64,000 bases of DNA from CAVQGM01 sp963712065 (GTDB lineage Bacteria > Actinomycetota > Acidimicrobiia > Acidimicrobiales > Acidimicrobilacustridaceae), in the NCBI GenBank assembly GCA_963712065.1, contig CAVQGM010000001.1, positions 1,798,001-1,862,000 of the forward strand. Reading direction: 5' to 3'. Made by a program: the position numbers and the translations under genes. Below, one piece after another: positions 32,737 through 42,882 of this stretch (positions within the stretch are counted from its first letter, which is position 1; the number at the start of each line of letters is the position of its first letter). The notes below the pieces were generated by a model. That model did no database searches, was not told the DNA's origin, and worked only from the letters and a program-made list of their open reading frames with translations.

Positions 32737-33702
32737 CTACCCATCGAGGTCACGCGGCCGCAGGCGCTCGGCGATCGCCGGGTTGGCGTAGCCGGCCCAG
32801 GCCACCGGCGTGTCGGTGTCGAGCGGCACCGACAACGGTCCGGGCGGGAGCGCCTCGATGACGCAGCCGGCGGCCCGGGGCACCACCAGGGCGGCGAGGT
32901 CGTAGGGGTGGGCCGCCATCCCGCCCGGGTTGAACAAGGGCCGAGGGTCGAAGGCGGCGGCGTCCCCGCCGGTGATCAGCCCCGCGAGGTACGACGCCGT
33001 GCACGGGGCCAGGTCGTCGTAGACCTCGAGGCCGGCCAGGTGGCGGTCGGCCCACGCCCCGATGGGCCCGTGCTCACCGGGAGCGAACCGCACGACGGTG
33101 ACGAAGGACCGCTCGAGGTCGTCGCCCCGGCGGGGCGCCGGCTCCCGCGGCCGGCTCGGTCCGTCGCCCACCAGGTCGTCGTCGACGATCCGGAGGGGGC
33201 CGCCGATGGTCGCCGTCATCACCGCGCCCCAGGCCGCCCGGTCGGTGGGGATCTCGACCATCACGCCGAGGGTCAGGTCCTCGAGGGTGCGGGCGTCGAG
33301 GCCCGCACCGATCAGGACCCACGCCGACTTCTTGCCGGCGAGGTAGGGCCGGGTGCCGTCGACCGGGTCGACGAGGATCCGCCACGGCCGCGAGCCGGCG
33401 CACCCGTCGCCCCCGGATCCACCGCCGAGGACGATCGGCCGGTCGTGGCCCTCGACCACCGCGGTGCCGGGCACCGGCAGGGCCCGCAGCCCGGCGAGGA
33501 GCACCTGGTCGGCCCGGGCGTCGACGCCGAACACGTCGTCGCCGCCCTCGGTGCGGACCACCCGGTGGTCGTCGTGGGCCCGCGTGGCCCGCACCACGTC
33601 CCGGACGCGCCGTCCGAGGTCGGCGAGCGCGGCGGCCAGATCGGCTGTGGGCTCGTCGTCGGACCCTGGCTCGTCGTCGGACCCTGGCTTGTCGTCGGAC
33701 AC
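32737..33702 (-). CDS. Inositol monophosphatase family protein
   Basis: 321 residues from the GTG at 33702, chosen for the AAGGGA site upstream. Residues 3-18 hold two copies of a short PGSDDE repeat. The metal-dependent phosphatase motifs follow: a Glu in VVEGHD, DPVDGTRPYLAGKKSAW (the DPxDGT motif) and a C-terminal PYDLAALVVPRAAG in which the metal-binding Asp is kept though the usual Trp is Tyr. Related enzymes hydrolyse inositol phosphate, histidinol phosphate or PAP; which one is unclear. Confidence 0.85.
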   Translation of the reverse strand: MSDDKPGSDDEPGSDDEPTADLAAALADLGRRVRDVVRATRAHDDHRVVRTEGGDDVFGVDARADQVLLAGLRALPVPGTAVVEGHDRPIVLGGGSGGDGCAGSRPWRILVDPVDGTRPYLAGKKSAWVLIGAGLDARTLEDLTLGVMVEIPTDRAAWGAVMTATIGGPLRIVDDDLVGDGPSRPREPAPRRGDDLERSFVTVVRFAPGEHGPIGAWADRHLAGLEVYDDLAPCTASYLAGLITGGDAAAFDPRPLFNPGGMAAHPYDLAALVVPRAAGCVIEALPPGPLSVPLDTDTPVAWAGYANPAIAERLRPRDLDG

Positions 33703-33725
33703 GGTCCCTTCCCTACCATGAGCCG

Positions 33726-34166
33726 GTGAGCGGGATCCGGGTCGGCACCACCATCGACGCCCCACCGGGCGCGGTGTGGGACGTCGTCGAAGACGTCGGA
33801 TCGCACGCCGAGTGGATGGAGGACGCCGTCGCCATCCGCTTCACCTCGCTCAAGCACAAGGGCGTCGGCACCACCTTCGACTGCGACACCAAGGTCGGGC
33901 CGTTCCGCCTCACCGACAAGATGGAGATCACCCGCTGGACGCCGCGCCGGGCCATGGGTGTGCGCCACGTCGGGGTGGTCACCGGCACGGGCGTGTTCAC
34001 GCTGACGCCCCGCCCGGGGGGCCGCACCCGTTTCGTGTGGAGGGAGCGGCTCCAGTTCCCGTGGTGGATGGGCGGCCGGTTCGGGGCGGTGGTGGGCGGC
34101 GAGGTGCTCCGCGTCGTGTGGAAGCGCAACCTGCGCAACCTGAAGCGGATCGTGGAAGCCGGCTAA
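33726..34166 (+). CDS. SRPBCC (START-like) family protein
   Basis: 146 residues from GTG. The polyketide-cyclase/START-like fold is shown by the opening TTIDAPPGAVWDVVEDVGSH, the central strands and the closing long helix (LRVVWKRNLRNLKRIVE). These proteins bind hydrophobic ligands in a helix-grip cavity; ligand unknown. Divergent from the IMPase-like gene with 23 bases between starts, and overlapping the rhomboid gene by 4 bases at the 3' end. Confidence 0.88.
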   Translation: MSGIRVGTTIDAPPGAVWDVVEDVGSHAEWMEDAVAIRFTSLKHKGVGTTFDCDTKVGPFRLTDKMEITRWTPRRAMGVRHVGVVTGTGVFTLTPRPGGRTRFVWRERLQFPWWMGGRFGAVVGGEVLRVVWKRNLRNLKRIVEAG

Positions 34167-35053
34167 CGACCGAAGCTCAGGAATCCGAGCACGGGGTCGG
34201 CCCACTGGTCGGCGGCCCAGAGGCAGCCCATCCACAGCACCGCCGAGATCGCCGCGCACGCGAGCACGGCCGGCACCGGTGACTTCACCCGTTCGTCGAG
34301 CCGGAAGATCACGAAGCCGGTGACCATGCCGCCGACGAGGCCGCCCAGGTGCCCGCCGATCGAGATGCCGGGCACCAGGAAGGTGATGAGCAGGTTGATC
34401 AGGATCAGCCCGCCGAGACCGGACTGCCACGGGTTGATGCCCCGGGCGCGCTGGGCGGCGACCGCCGCACCCATGAGCCCGAACACGGCGCCGGACGCGC
34501 CGACCGTCGGGGAGGTGGGCGACACGAGCAGCACGCCGAGCGAGCCGGCGATGAGCGACGTGACGTACAGCGCGAGGTAGCGCGACCTGCCGAGGGCGGG
34601 CTCGAGCTGGGAGCCGATGATCCACAGCACGAGCATGTTCATGCCGAGGTGGAGCAACCCGGCGTGGAAGAAGCCGCCGGTGATGATGCGGTAGGTCTCG
34701 CCGGTGGCGACGCCCACGAGCCCGGTGCCGTCGCGGGCCAGCCCGACGAGCAGGCCGCGGTCGGCCAGGTCGCCCGACCCCGCCTGCATGAAGCTGCCGG
34801 CGCCCGAGACGGCGAGGTCGGCGACGAAGGCGGCGAGGTTGAGCCCGATCAGCACCATCGTCACGATCGGGCGGGTGCGCAGGTCGGCCGCCCGGTAGAC
34901 CCTCTGCCCCTGCGCCTGCACGCACTCCGGGCAGTGGAAGCCGACCGAGGCCTGCGTCATGCAGCTCGCGCAGATGGGTCGGCCGCATCGCTGGCACGAC
35001 ACGCCCGCCCGGCGGTCCGAATGGCGGTAGCAGGTGGTGAGCTCGGTCGCCAC
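34163..35053 (-). CDS. Rhomboid family intramembrane serine protease
   Basis: 296 residues from GTG with no clear Shine-Dalgarno site. Residues 8-46 hold a small zinc-binding module of the B-box type (C-x-H ... CQRC ... CASC ... HCPEC). Six to seven membrane helices follow. The catalytic Ser is in GASGAVFGLMGA (about 195) and the catalytic His in GHLGGLVGGMVTG (about 247); an HLGMNM segment matches the second-helix His/Asn. It cleaves substrates within the membrane; targets are unknown. This zinc-module plus rhomboid layout is common in actinobacteria. Confidence 0.95.
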   Translation of the reverse strand: MATELTTCYRHSDRRAGVSCQRCGRPICASCMTQASVGFHCPECVQAQGQRVYRAADLRTRPIVTMVLIGLNLAAFVADLAVSGAGSFMQAGSGDLADRGLLVGLARDGTGLVGVATGETYRIITGGFFHAGLLHLGMNMLVLWIIGSQLEPALGRSRYLALYVTSLIAGSLGVLLVSPTSPTVGASGAVFGLMGAAVAAQRARGINPWQSGLGGLILINLLITFLVPGISIGGHLGGLVGGMVTGFVIFRLDERVKSPVPAVLACAAISAVLWMGCLWAADQWADPVLGFLSFGR

Positions 35054-35089
35054 GAGGGAGAACGGTACCCGTCGAGCCGAAAATCGAGG

Positions 35090-36088
35090 TCAAGCGGTGG
35101 GCGGACGGGGTACCGCCGATCGGAGCTCGGCAGCGGCGTCCTCGGGGGCCACGACGTTGATGAGCACGCCGGTGCCCTGCTCGAAGCCGGCGGCGTTGGT
35201 GATCCGGGGGAGCACGTGGAGGTGCCAGTGGAACGGGCCTCCCGCATGGTCGTGCGGGGCGGTGTGGAACACGAGGTTGTAGGCCACGTCGCCCACCGCG
35301 GCGTCGAGGGCGGCGAGGGCGTCGCGCACGGCGAGGCCGACCGCCGACAGGTCGGGGGGCGTGGCCCGGGTCAGGTCCTCGACGTGGTCGGTGGGCACCA
35401 CGAGCAGCTCGAAGGGCGTGCCGCTCCAGTACGGGCACACCACGACCACCCGCCCGGTGTCGATCACCACCCGGGTGCCCTCCGTCCGTTCGGCGTCGAC
35501 GGTCTGGCAGAGCACGCAGGCGTCGTGGAGCTCGTGGTGGCGCGCGAACCCGGCGAGCTCGTCGAGCACCAGGTCGGGCACGAAGGGGATGCCGAGGAGC
35601 TGGCCGTGGGGGTGCGCGACGGACGCCCCGGCCTCGCGCCCGTGGTTGACGAAGGCCTGCGTGTAGACGATGTCGGGCAGCCGGGCGTGCGCCTCGTGCC
35701 GGTCGCGCAGCACGGCCATCACGAGCGCGGCCTGCTCGTCGTCGAGCGCGCTCCACGCCCGCCCGTGGTCGGGCGAGAGGATCACCACCTCGTGGACGCC
35801 GACGGCATCGGCCTCGCAGAACACCGGCCCGGCCTCGACCGGGGTGAACGGGCCGTCGCCGCTGAACGCGGGATACAGGTTGGGCACCACCCGCACGGAC
35901 CACTGGCCCTCGCGGTCCTCGGTCGCCACCGCCGGGAGGGTGGCAGCCTCGTTGCCGGGACAGAACGGACAAGGATCGCCGGTGCCGACCCCGCGGCCGC
36001 CGTCCGGCGACGCGCCGGGGCGGGCCGCCCGGCCGGGGGCCACCGTGATCCACCTCCCGGTGAGCGGGTTCCGCCGGAGCTGGGTCAC
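35090..36088 (-). CDS. galT: Galactose-1-phosphate uridylyltransferase
   Basis: 332 residues from GTG, which overlaps the preceding methyltransferase stop (GTGA). Both HIT-like halves are present: LRRNPLTGRWITVAPGR at the start, zinc ligands in CPFCPGNE, and the active-site HPHGQLLGIP carrying the uridylylated His; the second half has WHLHVLPR. It exchanges UMP between UDP-glucose and galactose-1-phosphate in the Leloir pathway. No galK or galE is near. The C-terminus is typical for the actinobacterial GalT. Confidence 0.92.
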   Translation of the reverse strand: MTQLRRNPLTGRWITVAPGRAARPGASPDGGRGVGTGDPCPFCPGNEAATLPAVATEDREGQWSVRVVPNLYPAFSGDGPFTPVEAGPVFCEADAVGVHEVVILSPDHGRAWSALDDEQAALVMAVLRDRHEAHARLPDIVYTQAFVNHGREAGASVAHPHGQLLGIPFVPDLVLDELAGFARHHELHDACVLCQTVDAERTEGTRVVIDTGRVVVVCPYWSGTPFELLVVPTDHVEDLTRATPPDLSAVGLAVRDALAALDAAVGDVAYNLVFHTAPHDHAGGPFHWHLHVLPRITNAAGFEQGTGVLINVVAPEDAAAELRSAVPRPPTA

Positions 36089-36828
36089 GCCACCCCCCGG
36101 TACACCGACACGTGCACGCCGGCGTCGTCGTCGAACGCCTCCCCGGCCCATCCGCCGTGGCGGGCCTCGAGCGTGAGGCCGGCGGCCGCGGCCAGGGCGT
36201 CGAGCTGGTCGGGGAACAGGTAGCGGATGAACAGGGGCCGCAACCGGATGCCGGCCTCGGTGATCTCCACGTGCTGCGCGGCCACGGTCTGGTCGTCGAC
36301 GTCGACCAGGCCGGCGTGCAGCACGAGGCGGTCGCGCTCGACGGTGCGGACGCTCACCCAGTTCCGGCGCTCGGCCAGGTCGTCGCGCGGGACGAACGCC
36401 TCGAGCACGAACCGTCCGTCGGGACCGAGCACCCGTGCCACCTCGGCGAGGGCGGCGGCGTGGGAACCCGGGTCGACGAGGTTGAAGAACGTCGAGAACG
36501 AGACGAACACGAGCGGGAACGGGCCCCGCAGCGGCAGCGCCACCATGTCGGCCTGGACGGGCAGCACGCCGGGGTCTCCCGTCGTCGTCGTCGCCAGGCG
36601 CCGGAGCATGACCGGGGAGACGTCGACGCCCACGACCGGCAGGCCGTGGGCGGCGAGGGGTCGGGCCAGGCGGCCGGTGCCGACCCCGAGCTCGACCACG
36701 GGGCCCCGTCCCCCGGCGACCTCGGCCAGGAAGGCGGCGCACGCCTCCCGGGGGGTGACGTCGGCGTACCAGTCGTCGTACACGTCGGCGAACACCTCGC
36801 CGTAGGTGAACCGGTCGTAGCCGTCCAT
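36085..36828 (-). CDS. Class I SAM-dependent methyltransferase
   Basis: 247 residues from the ATG at 36828; a GTG two codons earlier is an alternative. SAM motif VVELGVGTGRLARPLA (about 43), VGVDVSPVMLRRL, and a LVFVSFSTFFNLVD motif IV region. The C-terminal strands include RYLFPDQLDALAAAAGL, as in Methyltransf_25 proteins. Coupled to galT by a GTGA overlap, but a functional link is not obvious. Transcribed divergently from the DUF4129-operon across 58 bp. Confidence 0.9.
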   Translation of the reverse strand: MDGYDRFTYGEVFADVYDDWYADVTPREACAAFLAEVAGGRGPVVELGVGTGRLARPLAAHGLPVVGVDVSPVMLRRLATTTTGDPGVLPVQADMVALPLRGPFPLVFVSFSTFFNLVDPGSHAAALAEVARVLGPDGRFVLEAFVPRDDLAERRNWVSVRTVERDRLVLHAGLVDVDDQTVAAQHVEITEAGIRLRPLFIRYLFPDQLDALAAAAGLTLEARHGGWAGEAFDDDAGVHVSVYRGVA

Positions 36829-36886
36829 CAGCACCCCCGCTCTCGCCGCTCGCGCCGGGACCCATGATGTCCTGTAGAAAGGGCTC

Positions 36887-37834
36887 GTGGAGACGGCGGG
36901 CGGGGCAGGAGCCGACCACACGGGCCCCGACCGCGGGTGGGTGGCGCCGGACACCGGCAGCGCCCCGTCGTCGCCCACACCCACCGCGGCGCCCGCGCCG
37001 TCGGTCCCGTCGACCCGGGTCGAGCCCCCGGTGCCGCTGCGGCCCCTCACCGCTGCCGACGTGCTCGACGGGGCCTTCGCGGTGATCACCCGCCGGCCCC
37101 GCACCGTGCTCACCATCGCCGCCGTCGTCGTGGTGCCGGTGCAGCTGCTGGCGGCGTGGGCGTCGCGCTCGTCGGTGCCGTCCTCCGAGCTGTTCACCGG
37201 GTTCCTCGCCGCCGACACCACCTTCGACGCCGGCTCGCTGGTCGCCTCCGTCGCCGCCCTGCTGCTCGAGAACCTGTCGATGTTCGTGCTCGGCGCCGCC
37301 GTCGCCGCCCTCGTCGCGTCGTGGTACGGCGGTGGCGACCTGTCGGTGGGCGCTGCGCTGAAGGCGGCCGTCGACCGGGGCGGCGCCCTCCTCGGCGCGT
37401 GGGCGCTCCTGGTGCCGGTCAAGGCGGTCGCCGCCGCACCCGAGTACCTCGGCCTCGTGTTCGTCACGCCGCTGTTCGCGCTGACCGCGCCGGCCATCGT
37501 GCTCGAACGGCTGGGCCCGTTCGCCGGTGCCAAGCGGTCGTGGCAGCTCGTCGGGCGCCGCCTGTTCCCCTGCATCGGCATCGTGTTGCTCGTGTCCCTC
37601 GTGGCCTACGTGCTCCGGCAGGTGCTCGCCATCCCGGGGGTCATCGTCGCCCTCTTCCTGCCGGCGTCGATCGCCTGGGTGCCGGTGGGGGTGGCCACCG
37701 CGGCGGCGTCCCTGCTGACCCAGTCGGCCCTGGCCGGGGCGTCGGTGCTGCTCTACCTCGACCTCCGCGTGCGCACCGAGGGCCTCGACCTCGAGCTCAC
37801 CGCCGACGATGCGTTCCGGCCTCCCACCGCCTGA
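36887..37834 (+). CDS. Multi-pass membrane protein, first gene of the MoxR/DUF58 operon
   Basis: 315 residues from GTG with AAAGGG upstream. The first 50 residues are Pro/Ala/Thr-rich and cytoplasmic; LRPLTAADVLDGAFAVITRRPRTVL is the opening seen in the actinobacterial glycerophosphodiester-phosphodiesterase-membrane-domain-like proteins. Six hydrophobic segments follow. No catalytic residues are seen. It overlaps the DUF4129 gene by 26 bases and in other actinobacteria precedes the same partners, so a shared role with them is likely although unknown. Confidence 0.82.
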   Translation: METAGGAGADHTGPDRGWVAPDTGSAPSSPTPTAAPAPSVPSTRVEPPVPLRPLTAADVLDGAFAVITRRPRTVLTIAAVVVVPVQLLAAWASRSSVPSSELFTGFLAADTTFDAGSLVASVAALLLENLSMFVLGAAVAALVASWYGGGDLSVGAALKAAVDRGGALLGAWALLVPVKAVAAAPEYLGLVFVTPLFALTAPAIVLERLGPFAGAKRSWQLVGRRLFPCIGIVLLVSLVAYVLRQVLAIPGVIVALFLPASIAWVPVGVATAAASLLTQSALAGASVLLYLDLRVRTEGLDLELTADDAFRPPTA

Positions 37835-38426
37835 GCCGACGGCCGACGAGGCCCGTCGCGCCGCCGAGGAGATCCTGTCGCGCCCCGAGTTCGACCAGCC
37901 CGAGCCGTCGATCTTCGAGCGGGCCCAGGACTGGATCGGGGAGCGGCTCGCCGACCTCGTGCGCAGCCTGACCGCCGGTGGTGCCGGCGCGTTCGTGGCG
38001 TGGGTCGTGCTCGGACTGCTCGTCGCCGTCGTGGCCGTGCTCGTCGTCCGCATCCTCGGCACGACCCGGCGCCAGGCCACCACGGCGGTGCGCGTCGACG
38101 TCGAGCGGCGTCGCCCGGCCGCCGACTGGCGGGCCGACGCCGAGCGCCACGAGGCGGCGGGGGAGTGGAAGCAGGCGCTGCGGTGCCGCTACCGCGCCCT
38201 CGTCGTCGACCTCGTGGCGCGCCAGGTGCTCGACGACGTGCCCGGCCGCACCGCCGGCGAGTACCGCCGTGCCGTCGACGCCCACGCGCCGGCGGTGGCG
38301 GGGGAGTTCGCCGGCGCGTCGGAGTTGTTCGAGCGGGCGTGGTACGGCGACCTGCCCACCGGGCCCGACGAGAACGCCCGCTTCCGCGAGCTGGCCGAGC
38401 GTGTCGAATCCGGAGCCCCTTCGTGA
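37809..38426 (+). CDS. DUF4129 domain membrane protein
   Basis: 205 residues from ATG, overlapping the previous gene by 26 bases. An N-terminal helical segment (EEILSRPEFDQPEPS) precedes a single membrane helix (58-85) and the cytoplasmic DUF4129 domain (110-200) with WKQALRCRYRALVVDLV, TAGEYRR and AWYGDLP, the usual block. In other genomes DUF4129 occurs with transglutaminase, DUF58 and MoxR proteins. Role is unknown. The stop overlaps the DUF4350 start (GTGA). Confidence 0.92.
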   Translation: MRSGLPPPEPTADEARRAAEEILSRPEFDQPEPSIFERAQDWIGERLADLVRSLTAGGAGAFVAWVVLGLLVAVVAVLVVRILGTTRRQATTAVRVDVERRRPAADWRADAERHEAAGEWKQALRCRYRALVVDLVARQVLDDVPGRTAGEYRRAVDAHAPAVAGEFAGASELFERAWYGDLPTGPDENARFRELAERVESGAPS

Positions 38427-39545
38427 GGTGGAGGTCCGTGCTGCCGTGGCTCCTCGTGGCCCTCGCCCTCGTCCTCGTGGTCCTCGTGGCCGGCGCGCCG
38501 GCGAGCGAGGACGGTCGCGCCTACGACCCCGACGGCACCGGCGACCAGGGGGTGAAGGCGCTGCGGCTGCTGCTCGAGGAGTTCGGCGCCGACGTGACCG
38601 TCACCGACGACCTGGGCGCGCTCGACGAGGTGGCGCCGACCGAGGGGTCGGTCGCGGTGCTGTTCGACGACCGCTACGACGACGTCGCGCGCACCGAGCT
38701 GCAGGCCTGGGTGGCGTCGGGGGGCACCCTCGTCGTCACCGACCCGTTCAGCGCCCTGACCCCGACCACCGAGGGCGGCGGCGGGGTGTTCGGCGGGTTG
38801 GTGACGGCCGAGGTGGATCGCGACCGTTGCGACGTCGAGGCCCTCGCCGGCCTCGATCGGCTGCGCCCCGGCGACCTCGGCGTGCGCTACGACGTGCCGC
38901 CCGGCTCGAGCTCGTGCTTCGGTGACGAGGCCGCCGCCTTCGTGGTGCTGACCGGCAACGGTGCCGGACGCGTGGTCGCCGTCGGCGGCGGCGACGTGTT
39001 CACCAACGCCAACCTCGATCTCGTCGACGACGCCGGCCTGGCCGTCGCCCTGATGGCGCCCGAGCCGGGCACCACGGTGGTGTTGCTCCAGCCCCCACCC
39101 GTCGGCGCCGACGGCAGCCCGAGCGACCGCGACCTGTTCGACGCCCTGCCCGGTGGCGCCCGCTTCGGCCTGTGGCAGCTCTTGTTCGCCTTCGTGGTCT
39201 ACGCCGCCTTCCGCGCCCGTCGGCTCGGGCGACCGGTCCCCGAGGAGCCGGCGGTGCCGATCGCCGGCTCCGAGCTCGTCATCGCCGTCGGCAACCTGCT
39301 GCAGCAGACGAAGTCGCCGGACCGCGCCGCCGAGGTGCTGTGCGACGACCTGCGCCGCCGGCTGGCCGAGCGGCTCGGCCTGCCACCGTCGGCACCGCCC
39401 GAGGTCGTGGCCGACGTGGCCGCCACCCGCTCCGCGGTGCCGCGCGATCGTGTCCTGGCCGCGCTCGTGCCCGGTCCCGTGCGCACCGATGCCGAACTGC
39501 TCGACCTGGCCGACGCCGTCGACGCCGTCCGCAAGGAGGTCCTCC

Positions 39546-39553
<8 letters not shown>
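38423..39553 (+). CDS. DUF4350 domain membrane protein
   Basis: 376 residues from GTG, four-base overlap with the DUF4129 gene. An N-terminal helix (7-25), then a Rossmann-like extracytoplasmic DUF4350 domain with GDQGVKALRLLLEEFGADVTV, LVVTDPFS and RVVAVGGGDVFTN (50-230), a second membrane helix (about 254-272) containing WQLLFAFVVYAAFRARRLG, and a cytoplasmic helical C-terminus. It overlaps the MoxR start by 8 bases. Function is unknown; the conserved operon suggests assembly or sensing at the membrane with MoxR. Confidence 0.92.
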
Positions 39554-40511
<958 letters not shown>

Positions 40512-40529
40512 TCGTCCGCCGGTCGACTC

Positions 40530-41831
40530 GTGCCCGTCCCGACCCGGCGCCTCGCCCTCGTCGCCGCGCTGGCCGCGGTGGTGCTCGTCGCGTTCGGCTC
40601 GCCGTGGGTGTTCCTCGCCGTGAACGCCGCGCTCGTGCTGGTGGCCGCGCTCGACGCCGTGGCCTCGCCGGCCGACGGGTGCGTCGAGGTCGAGCGCGAC
40701 CTGCCCGAGGTGGTGACCCTCGGCCAACGGCTCACGCTGACGTGGCGGGTCCACAATCGTGGCTCCCGGCCCGTCGTGGTCGCGGTGGCCGACGAGCTGG
40801 CCCCCTCGCTCGCGGCGCGGCAGCGACGGTTCCGCCTCCGGCTGGCGGCCGGCGAGACGGCCGAGGTGCGCACGACGCTCGACCCGACGCGTCGGGGCCG
40901 GTTCACCCCGACGACCGTGGTCGTGCGGATCGAGGGGCCGCTCGGCCTGGCCGCCCGCCAGCGGGCCCGGTCGGTGCCCGGCGCGCTGCGGGTCTACCCG
41001 CCGTTCCGCTCGCGCGACGAGGCCGAGCTGCGCATCGACCGGGCCCGCATCCTCGAGGTCGGCCTGCGCTCGGCGCAGGGCCGCGGCGGTGGCACCGAGT
41101 TCGAGCAGCTGCGGGAGTACTCCATCGACGACGAGTTCCGCCGCATCGACTGGGCGGCGACCGCCCGCACCGGCCGGGCGATCGTGCGCACCTACCGGGC
41201 CGAGCGCAACCAGATCGTGATCATCCTGCTCGACAACGGGCGGGTGATGGCCGGCCGCGTCGACGACGTGCCGCGGGTCGAGCACGCCATGGACGCGGTG
41301 ATGATGCTGACCGCGGTGGCGACCCGCCTGGGTGACCGCGCCGGCCTGGTCGCCTTCGACCGCACCGTGCGGGCCGTGGTCGCGCCCGGCCATCGGCGCG
41401 ACCAGCTCCAGCGGGTCACCGAGGCGATGTACGACCTCGAGCCGGTGCTGGCCGAGAGCGACTACCGCGGCGCCTTCACCGAGACCCTCGCCCGCTTCCG
41501 GCGGCGGGCCATGCTCGTGATCTGCACCGACCTGGTCGAGCAGGCGGTCGGCGAGACGTTGCTGCCCGCCCTGCCGCTCATCGCCCGCAGCCACCTCGTG
41601 GTCGTGGCTGCCGTGCAGGATCCCGAGGTGCTGCGCTGGGCGCGCTCGACGCCGACCGACGCCGGGGCCGCGTACCGCAAGGCGGCCGCCATCGGCGCCC
41701 TCGACGAGCGGCGTCGCACCACCGCTCGTCTGCGCGGCCTCGGCGCCACCGTCGTCGACGGCCCTCCCGGCGAGGTGGCGCCCCGCCTCGCCGACACCTA
41801 CCTGAAGGTGAAGGCCACCGGCCGGCTCTGA
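40530..41831 (+). CDS. DUF58 domain protein (MoxR partner)
   Basis: 433 residues from GTG, 18 bases after moxR. Two membrane helices at the N-terminus (8-45), an Ig-like region, and the DUF58 block with GTEFEQLREYSIDDEFRRIDW and ARTGRAIVRTYRAER (about 190-228), split here by a few residues. The rest is vWA-like, with LLDNGRVMAGR where a MIDAS would be; DxSxS is not conserved. It is predicted to be the client or partner of the MoxR ATPase. It overlaps the SpoIIM-like gene by 34 bases tail to tail. Confidence 0.95.
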   Translation: MPVPTRRLALVAALAAVVLVAFGSPWVFLAVNAALVLVAALDAVASPADGCVEVERDLPEVVTLGQRLTLTWRVHNRGSRPVVVAVADELAPSLAARQRRFRLRLAAGETAEVRTTLDPTRRGRFTPTTVVVRIEGPLGLAARQRARSVPGALRVYPPFRSRDEAELRIDRARILEVGLRSAQGRGGGTEFEQLREYSIDDEFRRIDWAATARTGRAIVRTYRAERNQIVIILLDNGRVMAGRVDDVPRVEHAMDAVMMLTAVATRLGDRAGLVAFDRTVRAVVAPGHRRDQLQRVTEAMYDLEPVLAESDYRGAFTETLARFRRRAMLVICTDLVEQAVGETLLPALPLIARSHLVVVAAVQDPEVLRWARSTPTDAGAAYRKAAAIGALDERRRTTARLRGLGATVVDGPPGEVAPRLADTYLKVKATGRL

Positions 41832-42826
41832 GGCGCCGCGGTCCGTGCTCGCTCGATCGCGCCGGTGAACCCGGCGTCGGTGGCGGCGCGGCCCTGGGCG
41901 ACGACGTAGGCCCAGAAGGCGGCGGCCACGAGCAGGCCGATCGCCACCCGTACGATCGGGGCCAGGCCGCTGCCGGTGACGAACCCCTCGATCAGCCCGG
42001 CGGTGACGAACACGGCCATCAGGCCGACCACGATGGTGACGGCGCGCCGACCCTCCTCGGCGAGGGCCTGGGTGCGGGTGCGGTCGCCCGGCGCGATCAC
42101 CGCCCACCCGAGCCGCAGACCGGCGCCGCCGGCGATGACGATGGCGCTGATCTCGAGCGTGCCGTGGGGGAGGATCAGCCCCCAGAAGCGCAGGGTGTCG
42201 CCCTCGCTGATCATCCACGCCGCCGCCTGGCCGAGGAACAGCCCGTTGAAGGCCAGGATGGCGGCGCCGGGGACGGCCGCCAGCGCGCCGAGGGCGAAGG
42301 CGATGAAGCCGACCCTGATGTTGTTGGTGGTGACCGCGGTGAAGAACTGCGCCGACGGCTGCTCGGAGTAGTACTGCTCGAACTGGTTCTCGACGTAGTC
42401 GGCCCGCTGGGCGGGACTGGCCGAGGCGTCGAGGGCGACCGGGTCGGTGCTCAACCAGACGCCGACGAACAACGCCGGCACCAAGAAGCACGCGGCGGCC
42501 ACCCCGATGAACCGCCGGGTCTGCCACACCGCCGCCGGGAACGTCGTGGTGAAGAACCGGCCGACCGTGCGGAAGGTGCGGGTGCGCTTGCCGTAGACGA
42601 CCCCGGACGCGTCGGCGACGAGGCGGGTGAGCCGGGCGGTGAGCGGGAGGTCGCGGTAGTAGGTGCGGACGTAGGAGAGCTGGGCCGACACCCGCTGGTA
42701 GAGCTGCACCAGCTCGTCGAGCTCGGCCGGGGAGAGACCACCGACCCGTCGTCGCGCCCGTGCCGTGAGCGACGAAAGTCGGTCCCACCCCGGCTGGTTG
42801 CGGGCGATGTAGCGGTCGATGTCCAT
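41798..42826 (-). CDS. Stage II sporulation protein M family membrane protein
   Basis: 342 residues from the ATG at 42826 (MDIDRYIARNQPGWDRL), the typical family start; earlier in-frame codons overlap the divergent RDD promoter. A long cytoplasmic helical part (1-95) is followed by five to six membrane helices with NNIRVGFIAFALGAL and GLILPHGTLEISAIVIAGG, the SpoIIM/DUF95 hallmark. Non-sporulating actinobacteria keep such proteins beside RDD and MoxR/DUF58 genes, as here, so the name does not imply sporulation. Confidence 0.94.
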   Translation of the reverse strand: MDIDRYIARNQPGWDRLSSLTARARRRVGGLSPAELDELVQLYQRVSAQLSYVRTYYRDLPLTARLTRLVADASGVVYGKRTRTFRTVGRFFTTTFPAAVWQTRRFIGVAAACFLVPALFVGVWLSTDPVALDASASPAQRADYVENQFEQYYSEQPSAQFFTAVTTNNIRVGFIAFALGALAAVPGAAILAFNGLFLGQAAAWMISEGDTLRFWGLILPHGTLEISAIVIAGGAGLRLGWAVIAPGDRTRTQALAEEGRRAVTIVVGLMAVFVTAGLIEGFVTGSGLAPIVRVAIGLLVAAAFWAYVVAQGRAATDAGFTGAIERARTAAPQSRPVAFTFR

Positions 42827-42882
42827 GCTTCCCCGCTCTCCGCCGCTCGGGCGGCCGACGAGCAGCACGGTACCGTGGCGAC